Source: Bacillus sp. JCM 19058
GTDB lineage: Bacteria; Bacillota; Bacilli; Bacillales_H; Bacillaceae_D
Assembly (NCBI GenBank): GCA_001310555.1
Contig: BAXO01000100.1
Span: 1 to 18,684, forward strand
Direction: 5' to 3'
DNA: 18,684 nt
Shown: one piece after another, positions 8,768 through 17,263 of the stretch
Numbering within the stretch: the first letter of the stretch is position 1
Layout of the letters: each line of letters begins with the position of its first letter
The notes under the pieces: model-generated
The model's database searches: none
What the model was told of the DNA's origin: nothing
What the model saw: the letters and a program-made list of their open reading frames with translations, nothing else
Position numbers and translations under genes: made by a program

Positions 8768-9545
8768 TTTCTTCGCTCGGAAGCGGCTCATATCTTTCTC
8801 CATACTATTCATTATCGGTATTGTGACGTATGGAGCCATGGTGCTTTCGGGGTACGACGCAGCAAAAGGCTTCAAGGCGATTCCGGAAGCAATCATATGG
8901 GGGGCCGCAAACTTTTATCCGACTGCTGCTTCATTTGAACGGCTGCCTTCGATTCTCGATAAGCTGCTAGAGACGATCTTCTTATCAATTGCTGCGGCGA
9001 CGATAGCTGCGGCTCTTGCCCTTGTTTTTGCAATTCTTGGCTCAAATACGACGAAGATTCATACTTTTTTTCAGTGTGATTTGTCGATTGTGTGCGACTT
9101 TTTTTTCGTAATATTGACGTCGCCGTCTGGTCCATGATTTTGTTATTTACTTTTGGGCAAAGCTCACTGACTGGTTTTTTTTGCCTTGTTTTTTGTATCC
9201 TTTGGCTTTTTAACTCGTGCGTTTACGGAAACGATTGACGAGGTTAGTACAAGTTCGGTAGAAGCATTGCAGGCGACTGGTTCTAGTTATGCGGCGACGA
9301 TTGTACACTCTGTTATTCCTTCCAGTTTGCCGCAAATCATTAGCTGGATATTATTTATGATTGAAACGAATATTCGGAGTGCGACTTTGGTTGGGCTGCT
9401 GACGGGAACAGGGATTGGTTTTTCCTTCGATTTATATTACAAAAATTTGGATTATAACACGGCTAGTTTAGTCGTTATAGTTATTATGGCATCGATCCTC
9501 CTGCTAGAGGCGTTATCCAATTATGTTCGGAGGGTGATTTTATAA
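8757..9545 (+). CDS. phnE: Phosphonate ABC transporter permease PhnE1 (three frameshifts here)
   Basis: First of two inner permeases for phosphonate uptake. The start ATG 8757 lies inside the end of phnC. The N-terminal part reads MSFDFFARKRLISFSILFIIG; the conserved EAA loop appears later as EALQATGSSYAATIVHSVIP, with LVGLLTGTGIGF after it. Between 9065 and 9182 three T runs (T7 9065-9071, T8 9099-9106, T8 9175-9182) each carry one T too many. Removing one from each gives a continuous membrane segment (VAVWSMILLFTFGQSSLTGFF, shown only in part) and about 261 residues. Since three insertions add up to one codon, the C-terminal part is already in the original frame. Stop and next ATG overlap (TAATG). 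Confidence 0.9.
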
Positions 9546-9586
9546 TGGACAGTCACTCAATGAAAGGCACGGTACATGAGGTATGA
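9545..9586 (+). CDS. Possible 13-codon ORF linking phnE1 and phnE2
   Basis: ATG 9545 overlaps the phnE1 stop (TAATG) and encodes MDSHSMKGTVHEV, ending in a TGA that overlaps the phnE2 ATG at 9583 (ATGA). It may be a tiny coupling ORF that hands ribosomes from phnE1 to phnE2, or, given the many indels here, the true N-terminus of PhnE2 put out of frame by a missing base. No homology can be judged at this length. Confidence 0.2.
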   Translation: MDSHSMKGTVHEV

Positions 9587-10404
9587 TCGATACAACGAAG
9601 CCAATTAAACGCAAAAAACTTACGAAAGCAAATGTGGCGATGAATGTAACGTTGCTTTCCTTACTGTGTGCGACAATTGTCGGCTTCTTTACTTTTGATT
9701 ATAAGGATATTAGCTTTTTTTTGCAGCGCTAGGCGAGACTTTGGGTAATTTCCAAACGATCTTATTTCATCCTAAATTAAGCCATTTTGGTTTTTTTTCA
9801 AGGGCTTTATCAGGTACTCATTACGATTAGCTTGGCTACCCTTACGACCCTTTTTGGAGCCGTGATTGCGCTTTTTTTCGGCTTGCTTGCAGCCCAAAAC
9901 CTGTCAACACCTTGGATTGCAAGCTCTATTAAAGGCTTTGTAGCGGTTATTCGAGCGATTCCAACGGTATTGTGGGTTCTTATTTTTGCAGTGGCGGCCG
10001 GTTTAGGCAGTGTAGCCGCTGTGATTGGGATGACGTTCCATTCGGCTGGCTATTTGATCAAGACGTTTTCAGAATCATTCGAGGAGCTGGATCAGGGAGT
10101 CATTGAAGCGTTAAAAGGAAGTGGCGCCAATTGGTGGCAAATTGTAGCACAGGCGGTTCTTCCGTCCTCGATGTCTTACTTAGTGTCGTGGACATTTTTG
10201 CGCTTTGAAATCAATTTCGGTGTCGCTATTGCGATGGGAGCAGCGGCCGGGGCGGGTGGAATTGGCTATGACATGTTTATGGCGAGTAGCTTTTATTATA
10301 ATTTACACGAGGTAGGAGCGATTACGTTATACGTACTCGTGTGTGCCGTTTTACTAGAAATGCTCGCCGTCACGATAAAAAGCAAGCTAAGGGTTAATAT
10401 TTAG
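9583..10404 (+). CDS. phnE: Phosphonate ABC transporter permease PhnE2 (two frameshifts here)
   Basis: Second inner permease. The N-terminus MIDTTKPIKRKKLTKANVAMN precedes the first membrane segment. The C-terminal part has a clear EAA loop (GVIEALKGSGANWWQIVAQAVLPSS, shown in part) and GAAAGAGGIGYDMFMA, typical of PhnE. The frame breaks at T8 9715-9722 (T9 or T6 expected, giving DISFFFAALGETLGNF) and at T8 9791-9798 (T7 expected, giving HFGFFQGLYQVL). Corrected length about 273 residues. The start is uncertain: ATG 9583 has GAGGT immediately before it, and an upstream reading from 9545 is possible. A strong hairpin follows the stop, ending the importer unit. Confidence 0.9.
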
Positions 10405-10414
10405 AATTATTATT

Positions 10415-10443
10415 AGAGTAGAAGGAAGCCGTCCTTCTACTCT
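10415..10443 (+). terminator. Terminator or attenuator between phnE2 and phnF
   Basis: A perfect 12-bp inverted repeat, AGAGTAGAAGGA and TCCTTCTACTCT, with a five-base loop, begins 10 bases after the phnE2 stop. The following CATTTATTTATT is T-rich but not a pure run. It probably ends or reduces transcription from the importer unit before the C-P lyase genes. Confidence 0.7.
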
Positions 10444-10659
10444 CATTTATTTATTGGATTGTAAATTCAAATTTAGATGATTTTTACATTCGTTTAACTT
10501 TGGCAACTTGTTAATAAGTTAGATTGAAAATAGCCGATGGATTCGTTTCAGCTAGTCGAACCATCGGGGAATTGGGTAGGTCTGTCTGCTTGAAAAAATC
10601 AACTTGGCAAAGCGTGGGTTCCTTTTTCAAGTGAGAACTAGAGTACAGGAGGGGCAACA
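10444..10659 (+). promoter_or_regulatory. Leader of the C-P lyase unit, with hairpins and weak Pho-box-like repeats
   Basis: This gap holds TTTAGA (10472), TTTACA (10483) and TTTAAC (10493), spaced 11 and 10 bases, a weak PhoP-box candidate. Further down are two inverted repeats: CCGATGG-TTCG/CGAA-CCATCGG (10534-10567, one bulge) and CTTGAAAAA/TTTTTCAAG (10589-10631). The first may be an operator for the GntR-type PhnF or a leader hairpin. No standard promoter stands out. AGGAGGGG precedes phnF. Confidence 0.4.
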
Positions 10660-11378
10660 ATGGGAGAAGTCGATCAGCTCTATTTAGAAATTGCCGAAAG
10701 CCTTATTCAGCAAATTCATTCCGGCTGTTACCGCGAATACGAAAAGATTCCTTCTGAAAATCAGCTTTGTCGACGATTTAAAACCAATCGTCATACGGTA
10801 CGGATGGCGATTGCAAGAATGACTAATCAAGGCTGGATCACACCAGTACAAGGAAAGGGCAGCTTTGTAAAAAAAAGAGGCCTGACCCGGTTGCGTATTT
10901 TCTATCTTCACAAACTAGCTTTACTAAAAATATGGAAAAACAAGGGATCGCTCACGAGGGGAAATTGCTGCACTGGGACAAGGTTGTCCCGAACGAGAAA
11001 GAGAGAAGCGAACTGGATTTACTGGATGGGGAAGAAGTGTATCAGCTTGAGATTTTGCGATTAATGAATAACGAACCATTAGCTGTCTCCACAACTTGGC
11101 TCGTCGCAGACGAATTTCCCGGAATCGCTCGGTACTTTTCAAAGTTTCATTCACTGTATCAAATATTGCTGGAGCACTACCACTTGTATCCGCTTCGGTC
11201 TCGTTCCGTTTTTCAAGCGGTATTTCCGAGCCTGAAGGATGCCACGCTGCTGGAAATCAAAGAGAATATTCCCGTTATACGTACAGAAAGTATTATGAAT
11301 CATCCGAATGGCCGTCCGATAGAATACACAGTTTCGAGAACGAGAGGAGATCGGCAAAAATATATTGTTGAATTCTAA
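10660..11378 (+). CDS. phnF: GntR/HutC-family regulator PhnF (frameshifted here)
   Basis: Transcriptional regulator heading the C-P lyase unit, about 239 residues. The N-terminal winged helix shows the GntR pattern: LYLEIAESLIQQIHSG, then KIPSENQLCRRF, then NRHTVRMAIARMTNQGWI and GKGSFV. The C-terminal UTRA ligand-binding domain includes VYQLEILRLMNNEPLAVSTTWL and IRTESIMNHPNGRPIEYTVSR, cut here for brevity. The frame breaks at A8 10869-10876; A9 gives KKKRPDPVAYFLSSQTSF and joins the domains. In related systems PhnF represses phosphonate or phosphate genes and its ligand is a phosphorylated compound, but the ligand here is unknown. It likely acts on the inverted repeats in the leader upstream. 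Confidence 0.88.
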
Positions 11379-11401
11379 TCGTCTAAACAAAGGGGTGCCT
11401 A

Positions 11402-11839
11402 ATGAAGAAAGCACAAGTAACGAAAATTTTAGTTGAAGGAGATCGCCAGCTTTTACAAGAGATGGCAAAGGAAGTCGAATTAAAAAACGATGTAAAAGTA
11501 GAGCAGCGTCCAACGACCGGTTTAGTCATGATGAAGGCGCGAGATTCCGTTTCAGAACAACCATTTTACATTGGAGAAGCGCTTGTAACCGAATGTTTGG
11601 CTTCAATATCGGGGATTTTCGGTTTTGGCGTCATAAAGGGGGAAGAGGCGGAGCGTGCTTACCAGCTTGCTGTTGTAGATGCTGCCTTTAATGCCAAGCT
11701 CGAGCTTGTGCCGCGCTGGTATGAACGTTTAAAAACAGAAGAGAGAAAAATTGTGCAGAAGCAGGCGCAACAATGTGCGGCATCTGCTAAATCGACCGTT
11801 CAATTCGATACGATGGAGGATTATTATGACAAGAGTTGA
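11402..11839 (+). CDS. phnG: C-P lyase core subunit PhnG
   Basis: Small subunit of the PhnGHIJ core complex, 145 residues and intact. With PhnI it takes part in attaching the phosphonate to C1 of ribose from ATP, releasing adenine. The family signature PFYIGEALVTECLASI and the following IFGFGVIKGEEAERAYQLAVVDAAF (given in part) are clear. AAAGGGG lies upstream of ATG 11402, 23 bases after phnF. The stop overlaps phnH by 14 bases, typical of tight coupling of core subunits made in equal amounts. Confidence 0.95.
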   Translation: MKKAQVTKILVEGDRQLLQEMAKEVELKNDVKVEQRPTTGLVMMKARDSVSEQPFYIGEALVTECLASISGIFGFGVIKGEEAERAYQLAVVDAAFNAKLELVPRWYERLKTEERKIVQKQAQQCAASAKSTVQFDTMEDYYDKS

Positions 11840-12455
11840 TTCGCCGTACGATATCGTCCATGACAGTCAACAGCTGTACCGAAAGCTGCTGGATTCGATG
11901 GCTCGGCCTGGGAAGATCAATAAGGTTCAGGCAACGGAAGGTCAATTTACCGGGTGTGAAGGAATACGCCCAAGCATGCTAGCTATTGCCTTAACCTTGC
12001 TTGATCGCGAGAGTTCCTTTTATGTGAGGTCACCTCTCGCTAAGGCGTTTAGTCAATATGTAAAATGGAAGACGTTTAGCAAGGAGGCTTTGTTAGCAAA
12101 CGCTCAGTTTATTTTTATACAGGACAAGCTTTCCAATCAAGACATTATGAAGCTAGCTCAAGAGGTTAATGTCGGAACACTTCACGATCCGCATGAAGGG
12201 GCAACTATCATCATTGACGTCCAATCGCTTGACACGAGTAGTAACAACGGGACCGGCATAAGGTTTAGCTTGACAGGCCCAGGAATTAAAACGCAGCGGA
12301 GCTGTGTTATTGACGGTATTGACATCGCCTGGTTTGAGGCAAGGGAGCGGCGCAATGCAGAATTTCCGCTCGGGTTCGATCTGATTCTCGTGTCGACAGA
12401 CGGAGCGATTCTTTCGATTCCCCGTACAACTCATATACATAAGGAGCGTGAATAG
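11826..12455 (+). CDS. phnH: C-P lyase core subunit PhnH
   Basis: Subunit of the PhnGHIJ core, about 209 residues from ATG 11826, which lies inside the end of phnG after GGAGG. The opening YDIVHDSQQLYRKLLDSMARPGKI is the PhnH signature (R-x-x-L-x-x-M-x-R-P-G), and later LTLLDRESSFYV, GTLHDPHEGATIIIDV, LTGPGIKT and PLGFDLILVS match the family. PhnH has no known own active site and is thought to be structural in the complex. A longer reading frame runs upstream of the ATG but lies within phnG and is not needed. A ribosome site AAGGAG sits at its end for phnI. Confidence 0.95.
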   Translation: MTRVDSPYDIVHDSQQLYRKLLDSMARPGKINKVQATEGQFTGCEGIRPSMLAIALTLLDRESSFYVRSPLAKAFSQYVKWKTFSKEALLANAQFIFIQDKLSNQDIMKLAQEVNVGTLHDPHEGATIIIDVQSLDTSSNNGTGIRFSLTGPGIKTQRSCVIDGIDIAWFEARERRNAEFPLGFDLILVSTDGAILSIPRTTHIHKERE

Positions 12456-12456
12456 C

Positions 12457-13577
12457 ATGGGTATGTAGCTGTAACCGGTGGAACGCAAGCGATCAAGGTC
12501 GCTGACAAATTAAATAAAACCTATCGCCTAAAGCATGCGCAGCAGCTCCTGCAAGTCGAAGAAATAAAAAAATCAAATGAGGCTGTTGGTTGATCGCGTC
12601 ATGGGAGAGGGAGGATTATATGCCCCGGATTACGCGGCTCTAGCGCTTAAACAGGCTGAAGGAGATCCAGCTGAAGCGGCATTTTTGCTTCGGGCGTATC
12701 GGTCTACTTTACCACGAAATCATTACTCATTAACGGTGGAGCCGGAAGACATGCGAGTCATCAGAAGAATCTCTTCCTCGTTTAAGGAAATTGCGGGCGG
12801 ACAAATGCTTGGACCGACGTACGATTATACGCATCGCTTATTAAATTTTGATCTGTTCACCGAGGATGAAAGGGCGGCTGCCGATTTTTTAGAGGAATTT
12901 GAACTAACTTCGGAAGAGCTGAATGAGCCGCCAAAGTTCCAAAAAGTAGCAAGCCTTTTACGGGAGGAGGGACTGCTAGCTAAACGGCAGAAGGATGTGC
13001 TGGAGCCCTTTGATGTGACAAGAGAGAAGCTGACCTTTCCGGCTTCAAGGCAGGCGCGCCTGCAAATTCTCTCACGTGGAGAAACAGGAGCTATGACAGC
13101 TCTTGCTTATAGCAGTATGCGAGGCTACGGGGCCGTCCATCCGACAATCGGTGAACTGCGGGTAGGCTATTCGGAAGTGTATATCCCTTATCCGTATGGA
13201 GAAGAGAGGATGCGATCTATATTGGAGAAATTATGCTAACGGAAGTAGAGACGATCAATTCGTTCACGCAAAACGAGCAAGGCGAGCCGGAATTTATGCT
13301 CGGCTATGGGCTAACGATCGGTCAAAACGAGGTAAAGGCCATTTCAATGGCTATATTGGAACGAAGCCTCGAAACTGAAGGGGCATCACCGACACAGGAT
13401 GAGGAATTCGTCTTGCTTCATATTGATACAGTAGAGGCAAATGGCTTTGTCTCACATTTGAAATTACCCCATTATATTACGTTCCAATCGATGCTCGACC
13501 AAATTCGTAAAACGAAGCAGGAGAAAGCTGGTGAACAACAGTCGAAACGCGAAAAAAATCAGCGTAGGAGGAACTAA
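12457..13577 (+). CDS. phnI: C-P lyase core subunit PhnI, nucleosidase component (three frameshifts here)
   Basis: Largest core subunit, which by itself acts as a purine nucleosidase and in the complex makes ribose 1-phosphonate 5-triphosphate. Frame breaks: GGG 12459-12461 (GGGG gives MGYVAVTGGTQAI), A7 12566-12572 (A6 gives EEIKNQMRLLVDRVMGEGGL) and GG 13208-13209 (GGG gives EERDAIYIGEIMLTEVE). The corrected protein is about 373 residues, the normal length. Family hallmarks include VTGGTQAI at the N-terminus, MGEGGLYAPDYAALALKQAEGD and RGYGAVHPTIGELRVG. AAGGAG is upstream of ATG 12457, and the stop overlaps phnJ (TAATG). Confidence 0.92.
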
Positions 13578-14432
13578 TGGTACAGGTTGAACAAAACTAT
13601 AATTACGCATTTTTGGATGAAGCTCCAAAAAGGAAATTCGCCGTGCAATCTTAAAGGCAGTAGCAATTCCCGGATACCAGGTTCCCTTTGCTTCAAGAGA
13701 AATGCCGATTGGAAGGGGCTGGGGGACCGGTGGGTTGCAGCTGACGTTATCCTTAATTGGAAAAGGCGATACGTTAAAGGTCATTGACCAAGGCCATGAT
13801 GACAGTGTAAATGCGGTCAGTATTAAACGATTGGTGACCAATTGTTCAGATGTACAGGAAACCGTCGATTCAACAGAGGCAACCGTCATTCAAAGCAGAC
13901 ACAGAATTCCGGAAGTACCGCTCCGAGAGAATCAAATACTTGTTTTACAAGTTCCTCTCCCAGAGCCGTTAAGAAGGGTCGAGCCACGCGAGAAGGCAAC
14001 GAAAAAGCTACACGCAGAGATGGATTACAGCAGCATGTGGCTCAGGCTTTATGAAGATATTGTCAAATGGGGAAGGATTACAATCGGAGCTGATTATCCG
14101 TGCCTCGTCAACGGGCGCTATTTATTTAATCCAAGCCCGATTCCGCGCTATGATGTGCCAAAGCTCAATCAGGCTGAAGGATTGTTTCTTTTTGGAGCTG
14201 GGCGAGAAAAAAGATTTATGCGGTGCCGCCGTATACGGATGTCTCTCCGATTGCTTTTGACGATTTCCCGTTTGAGATTGAAAGTTTTCCGAATGCTCAC
14301 TGCCGTATTTGCGAGAGCACCGATACCTTTTTGGACGAGTTCCATGATGAGGCTACAGGAAAACGCTCTTATCAGTGTTCAGATACAGCCTTTTGTCAAT
14401 CTCGGCTGGAGGATAGGAGGCGTTTTCGATGA
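13577..14432 (+). CDS. phnJ: Radical-SAM C-P lyase PhnJ (two frameshifts here)
   Basis: The enzyme that cleaves the carbon-phosphorus bond of ribose 1-phosphonate 5-phosphate, giving an alkane and ribose 1,2-cyclic phosphate 5-phosphate. Frame breaks: GG 13632-13633 (GGG gives DEAPKREIRRAILKAVAIPG) and A6 14207-14212 (A7 gives GAGREKKIYAVPPYTDV). Corrected length about 285. The iron-sulfur motif is C-x2-C-x21-C, with Cys near residues 243, 246 and 268, followed six residues later by Cys 274, the counterpart of the catalytic thiyl Cys272 in E. coli. The N-terminal half has PFASREMPIGRGWGTGGLQ and GHDDSVNAVSIKR. The stop overlaps phnK (ATGA). All catalytic residues survive the frame breaks. Confidence 0.94.
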
Positions 14433-15283
14433 CAATACGTTTGAACGCGCAGGAACCGCTTCTAGTGGTGAGGAATTTATCTAAACGATTTGGCGAAGGA
14501 TGCTATAAGTGTGAACAGCCTGAACATCTACAGTCGGAAACGAATCGCTGCCCTTATTGTGGGAGCGTTTGGGCTAACATCGATGTCAACTTTGAACTGT
14601 ATGAAGGTGAAATTCTTGGGATTGTTGGGGAGAGTGGTTCGGGTAAGAGCTCGCTCGTAAAAAGCCTGTATTTTGATGACGACGTAACATCAGGAAGTGC
14701 AAGTATTTCAACGTATAAAGGTGGCAATGCTAATTTATTTACTCAATCCGCCCAGCAAAAGCGTTATATTCGCAATTATTTGCTTGGTATGGTTTATCAA
14801 AACCCTTGGCTTGGTTTGAAGATGTCATTTTCAAGTGGAGGGAATATTGCCGAAAAATTAATTGCCGCAGGGACGTATCATGTAGGGGACATTCGAGCCC
14901 GAGCTATGGATTTGCTTGAGGCGGTTGAGATTCCGCTTGACCGTATGGATGAGCTACCGAAGTATTTTAGCGGGGGGATGCAGCAAAGGGTGCAAATCTC
15001 TAAAGCTCTTGCCAATCATCCGCCAATATTGCTGTTAGACGAAGTGACGACAGGGCTTGATTTATCGGTCCAGGCGCGGGTGCTCGATCTGATTCGCAAG
15101 CTACAGCGGGAATTGAAAATAGCCATGATTGTTGTCTCACATGATTTAGGTGTCATTCGCATGTTGGCTGATCGCACGCTCGTTATGCGGCATGGACGTG
15201 TTGTTGAGCAAGGCCTGACCGATCAAGTCTTGGAGGATCCCGCACATTCGTATACGCAGCAGCTCGTCCATTCTCTTCTGTAG
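14429..15283 (+). CDS. phnK: C-P lyase accessory ABC protein PhnK, Cys-rich type
   Basis: ABC-type ATPase that binds the PhnGHIJ core, not a transporter. It is 284 residues, longer than the E. coli protein by an insert near residues 22-46 carrying C25-x2-C28 and C41-x2-C44 (CYKC and CPYC), a zinc-ribbon-like knuckle absent from E. coli PhnK. Walker A GESGSGKSS is at 67-75, signature FSGGMQQR at 180-187, Walker B ILLLDEV near 200, and the switch His near 238 in VVSHDLGV. The Walker B is DEVTTGLD, with Val where Pro is usual. The C-terminal end SYTQQLVHSLL is typical of PhnK. It overlaps phnJ by four bases. Confidence 0.95.
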   Translation: MTIRLNAQEPLLVVRNLSKRFGEGCYKCEQPEHLQSETNRCPYCGSVWANIDVNFELYEGEILGIVGESGSGKSSLVKSLYFDDDVTSGSASISTYKGGNANLFTQSAQQKRYIRNYLLGMVYQNPWLGLKMSFSSGGNIAEKLIAAGTYHVGDIRARAMDLLEAVEIPLDRMDELPKYFSGGMQQRVQISKALANHPPILLLDEVTTGLDLSVQARVLDLIRKLQRELKIAMIVVSHDLGVIRMLADRTLVMRHGRVVEQGLTDQVLEDPAHSYTQQLVHSLL

Positions 15284-15348
15284 CTATTAGTTGAAATGGG
15301 CTCCTTCTCCCTGTCCCGTTAATTAAAAATTTGAATAGAGGTGATCGT

Positions 15349-16536
15349 TTGAGCAATCAAAAGATTTACGGAGCGAACATCGTCCTACCAGACCGAGTCC
15401 TTTTTGACGGAACGGTTGTTATTGCAGAAAACCGAATAGAACAAGTGTATGAAGGTCGTCCTACTAGGACGGATTCCAGTGATATCGATGTAAACGGGGC
15501 GTGGGTATTACCAGGCATGATCGACACACATAGTGATGCCATTGAGGTTGAAGTCGAGCCTCGTCCCGGAAGCTTGTTTCCACTCGAAATGTCCTTTTAT
15601 GAGCTCGAAAAGAAACTGGTTAGTGAAGGGGTTACGACGATTTATCACGCAGTAGCGTTAATGGATGAACAGGCAAAAAGCTGGATTCGTTCGTTGAATC
15701 ACGCGCTCGAAACGATTGAAAAAATCAAGCAATTAGCAGAAGGAACTCACCTTATTCGCCATCGGACCCACCTAAGATACGAGATCGCGAATACAACCGC
15801 AGCTGCCCACGTGAAGCAATTAATTGAAGCAAGACAAATCGATCAGCTGTCATTTATGGATCATTCGCCGGGGCAAGGACAGTACCGCGATATTGAACAG
15901 CATAAGACCTTTTTGCGTGAACACCGCCATTTTTCTGAAGAGGAAATAAGTGAAGTCATTGAACGAGGTAAAACTCAGGAAAAGCTTAATCCATTCGTGC
16001 TACAGGACATTGCTGCAGCAGCAGCAAAACAAGGAATCCCGCTCGCTTCCCATGATGATGACAGCTTCGAAAAATTAGAGGACGTTGCGAGCTGGAACGC
16101 ACAAATTAGCGAATTCCCGATTACATTAGAGGTTGCCAAACGCGCCAAGGAGAAAGGGATGTACGTCGTTGCCGGTGCACCGAATGTTATGCTTGGGAAA
16201 TCTCACAATAATAATCTTTCAGCGATGGAAGCTATTAAGGAAGGAGCCGTTGATATTCTTTGCTCAGATTATTCTCCTCCTTCGATGCTCCATAGCGTGT
16301 TTAAGCTTTTTCATCATGGAATATCGATGGAGGAAGCGGTTCGCATGGTAACATTGAATCCTGCCAAGGCTTTAGGAATCGCTTCCGAGCTCGGCTCGAT
16401 AGAAGCAGGAAAGCTTGCTGACTTATTAATCGTCGGGGAGGAACAGAAGCGCCCGTTTCTGCAGTCCGTTTTCGTCAATGGAAGGGAAGCGTGCCGAATG
16501 AATTATCAAATAAGGAATACTGTACCAAGCCAATGA
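15349..16536 (+). CDS. phnM: Ribose 1-methylphosphonate 5-triphosphate diphosphatase PhnM
   Basis: Amidohydrolase-fold enzyme that removes pyrophosphate from alpha-D-ribose 1-phosphonate 5-triphosphate to make the PhnJ substrate. It is 395 residues from TTG 15349, chosen because AGAGGTGATC lies directly upstream; an in-frame TTG at 15331 has no ribosome site. Metal-site motifs are visible: LPGMIDTHSDAIE (His 62, Asp 64), FMDHSPGQGQY, LASHDDDS and CSDYSPPSML. The C-terminal GSIEAGKLADLLIV is typical of amidohydrolases. It is placed before phnL here, whereas E. coli has phnL first. Intact. Confidence 0.95.
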   Translation: MSNQKIYGANIVLPDRVLFDGTVVIAENRIEQVYEGRPTRTDSSDIDVNGAWVLPGMIDTHSDAIEVEVEPRPGSLFPLEMSFYELEKKLVSEGVTTIYHAVALMDEQAKSWIRSLNHALETIEKIKQLAEGTHLIRHRTHLRYEIANTTAAAHVKQLIEARQIDQLSFMDHSPGQGQYRDIEQHKTFLREHRHFSEEEISEVIERGKTQEKLNPFVLQDIAAAAAKQGIPLASHDDDSFEKLEDVASWNAQISEFPITLEVAKRAKEKGMYVVAGAPNVMLGKSHNNNLSAMEAIKEGAVDILCSDYSPPSMLHSVFKLFHHGISMEEAVRMVTLNPAKALGIASELGSIEAGKLADLLIVGEEQKRPFLQSVFVNGREACRMNYQIRNTVPSQ

Positions 16537-16552
16537 CAGGAAGGGGAGCCAG

Positions 16553-17263
16553 ATGCAGGACTTATTAAGAATCGATGATATCGAAAAAACTTTTACGATG
16601 CACCATTTACCGGAGCAAACGATAATTGGCTGTAAACAGATTAGCTTTTCCGTTCGACCTGGTGAATTTATCGGCATTACTGGTCGAAGCGGAGCTGGAA
16701 AATCGACCATTTTGAAAAGTATTTATCGAACCTATATCCCTTCAGGCGGCCGGATATTGTATCAATCAGAGTGCTTCGGCACGATCGATCTCGTACAGGC
16801 AAGCGACAGGGAAGTTCTAGCGATTCGTAAAGAAGAAATCGGCTACGTGTCGCAATTTTTATCTGTCATGCCGCGCGTCAGTGCTCTCGACGTTGTCACA
16901 GATGCGGTAAAGGAAAGTGGGGTAATTGATGAAGCAGCAAGGAAAAAGGCTGAAGACATGCTCACTCATTTTAAACTTCCACAAAAACTGTGGCATTCGT
17001 TTCCGAGAACCTTTAGTGGCGGTGAGAAGCTACGCTTAAATTTGGCGCGGGCGATGGTAAAAAGGCCAAGGCTTCTGCTGTTGGATGAGCCGACCGCTTC
17101 ATTGGATCACGTATCAAAGCAGTCAGTGAAGGAGCTGCTCATCGCTTTAAAATTAGAAGGAACGAGCATGATCGGCATATTTCACGATTTGGAATTTATG
17201 GAGGCAGTCGTCGATAGCCACTATCACTTAGCCGACGGCCAGTTGAAGAAGGTGAACGAATGA
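16553..17263 (+). CDS. phnL: C-P lyase accessory ABC protein PhnL
   Basis: ABC-type ATPase needed for phosphonate breakdown, working with the PhnGHI step; it has no membrane partner. 236 residues, intact. Walker A GRSGAGKST at 44-52, the segment EEIGYVSQFLSVMPRVSALDVV, signature TFSGGEKLRLNLARAM at 153-168, Walker B LLLLDEPTASLD at 174-185 and the switch GIFHDLEF are clear, and match PhnL (GYVSQFL and SGGE-x-x-R). AAGGGGAG precedes ATG 16553. Its stop overlaps the following PHP gene by four bases, coupling their translation. Confidence 0.95.
   Translation: MQDLLRIDDIEKTFTMHHLPEQTIIGCKQISFSVRPGEFIGITGRSGAGKSTILKSIYRTYIPSGGRILYQSECFGTIDLVQASDREVLAIRKEEIGYVSQFLSVMPRVSALDVVTDAVKESGVIDEAARKKAEDMLTHFKLPQKLWHSFPRTFSGGEKLRLNLARAMVKRPRLLLLDEPTASLDHVSKQSVKELLIALKLEGTSMIGIFHDLEFMEAVVDSHYHLADGQLKKVNE

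Noticed and set aside
11751..11825. Longer N-terminus for PhnH
   Set aside because: It overlaps phnG coding sequence; PhnH homology begins at about the ATG at 11826, which has a ribosome site.
13842..14260. Two plus-strand open frames of about 70 residues
   Set aside because: Shadows of phnJ in other frames; phnJ motifs account for the DNA.
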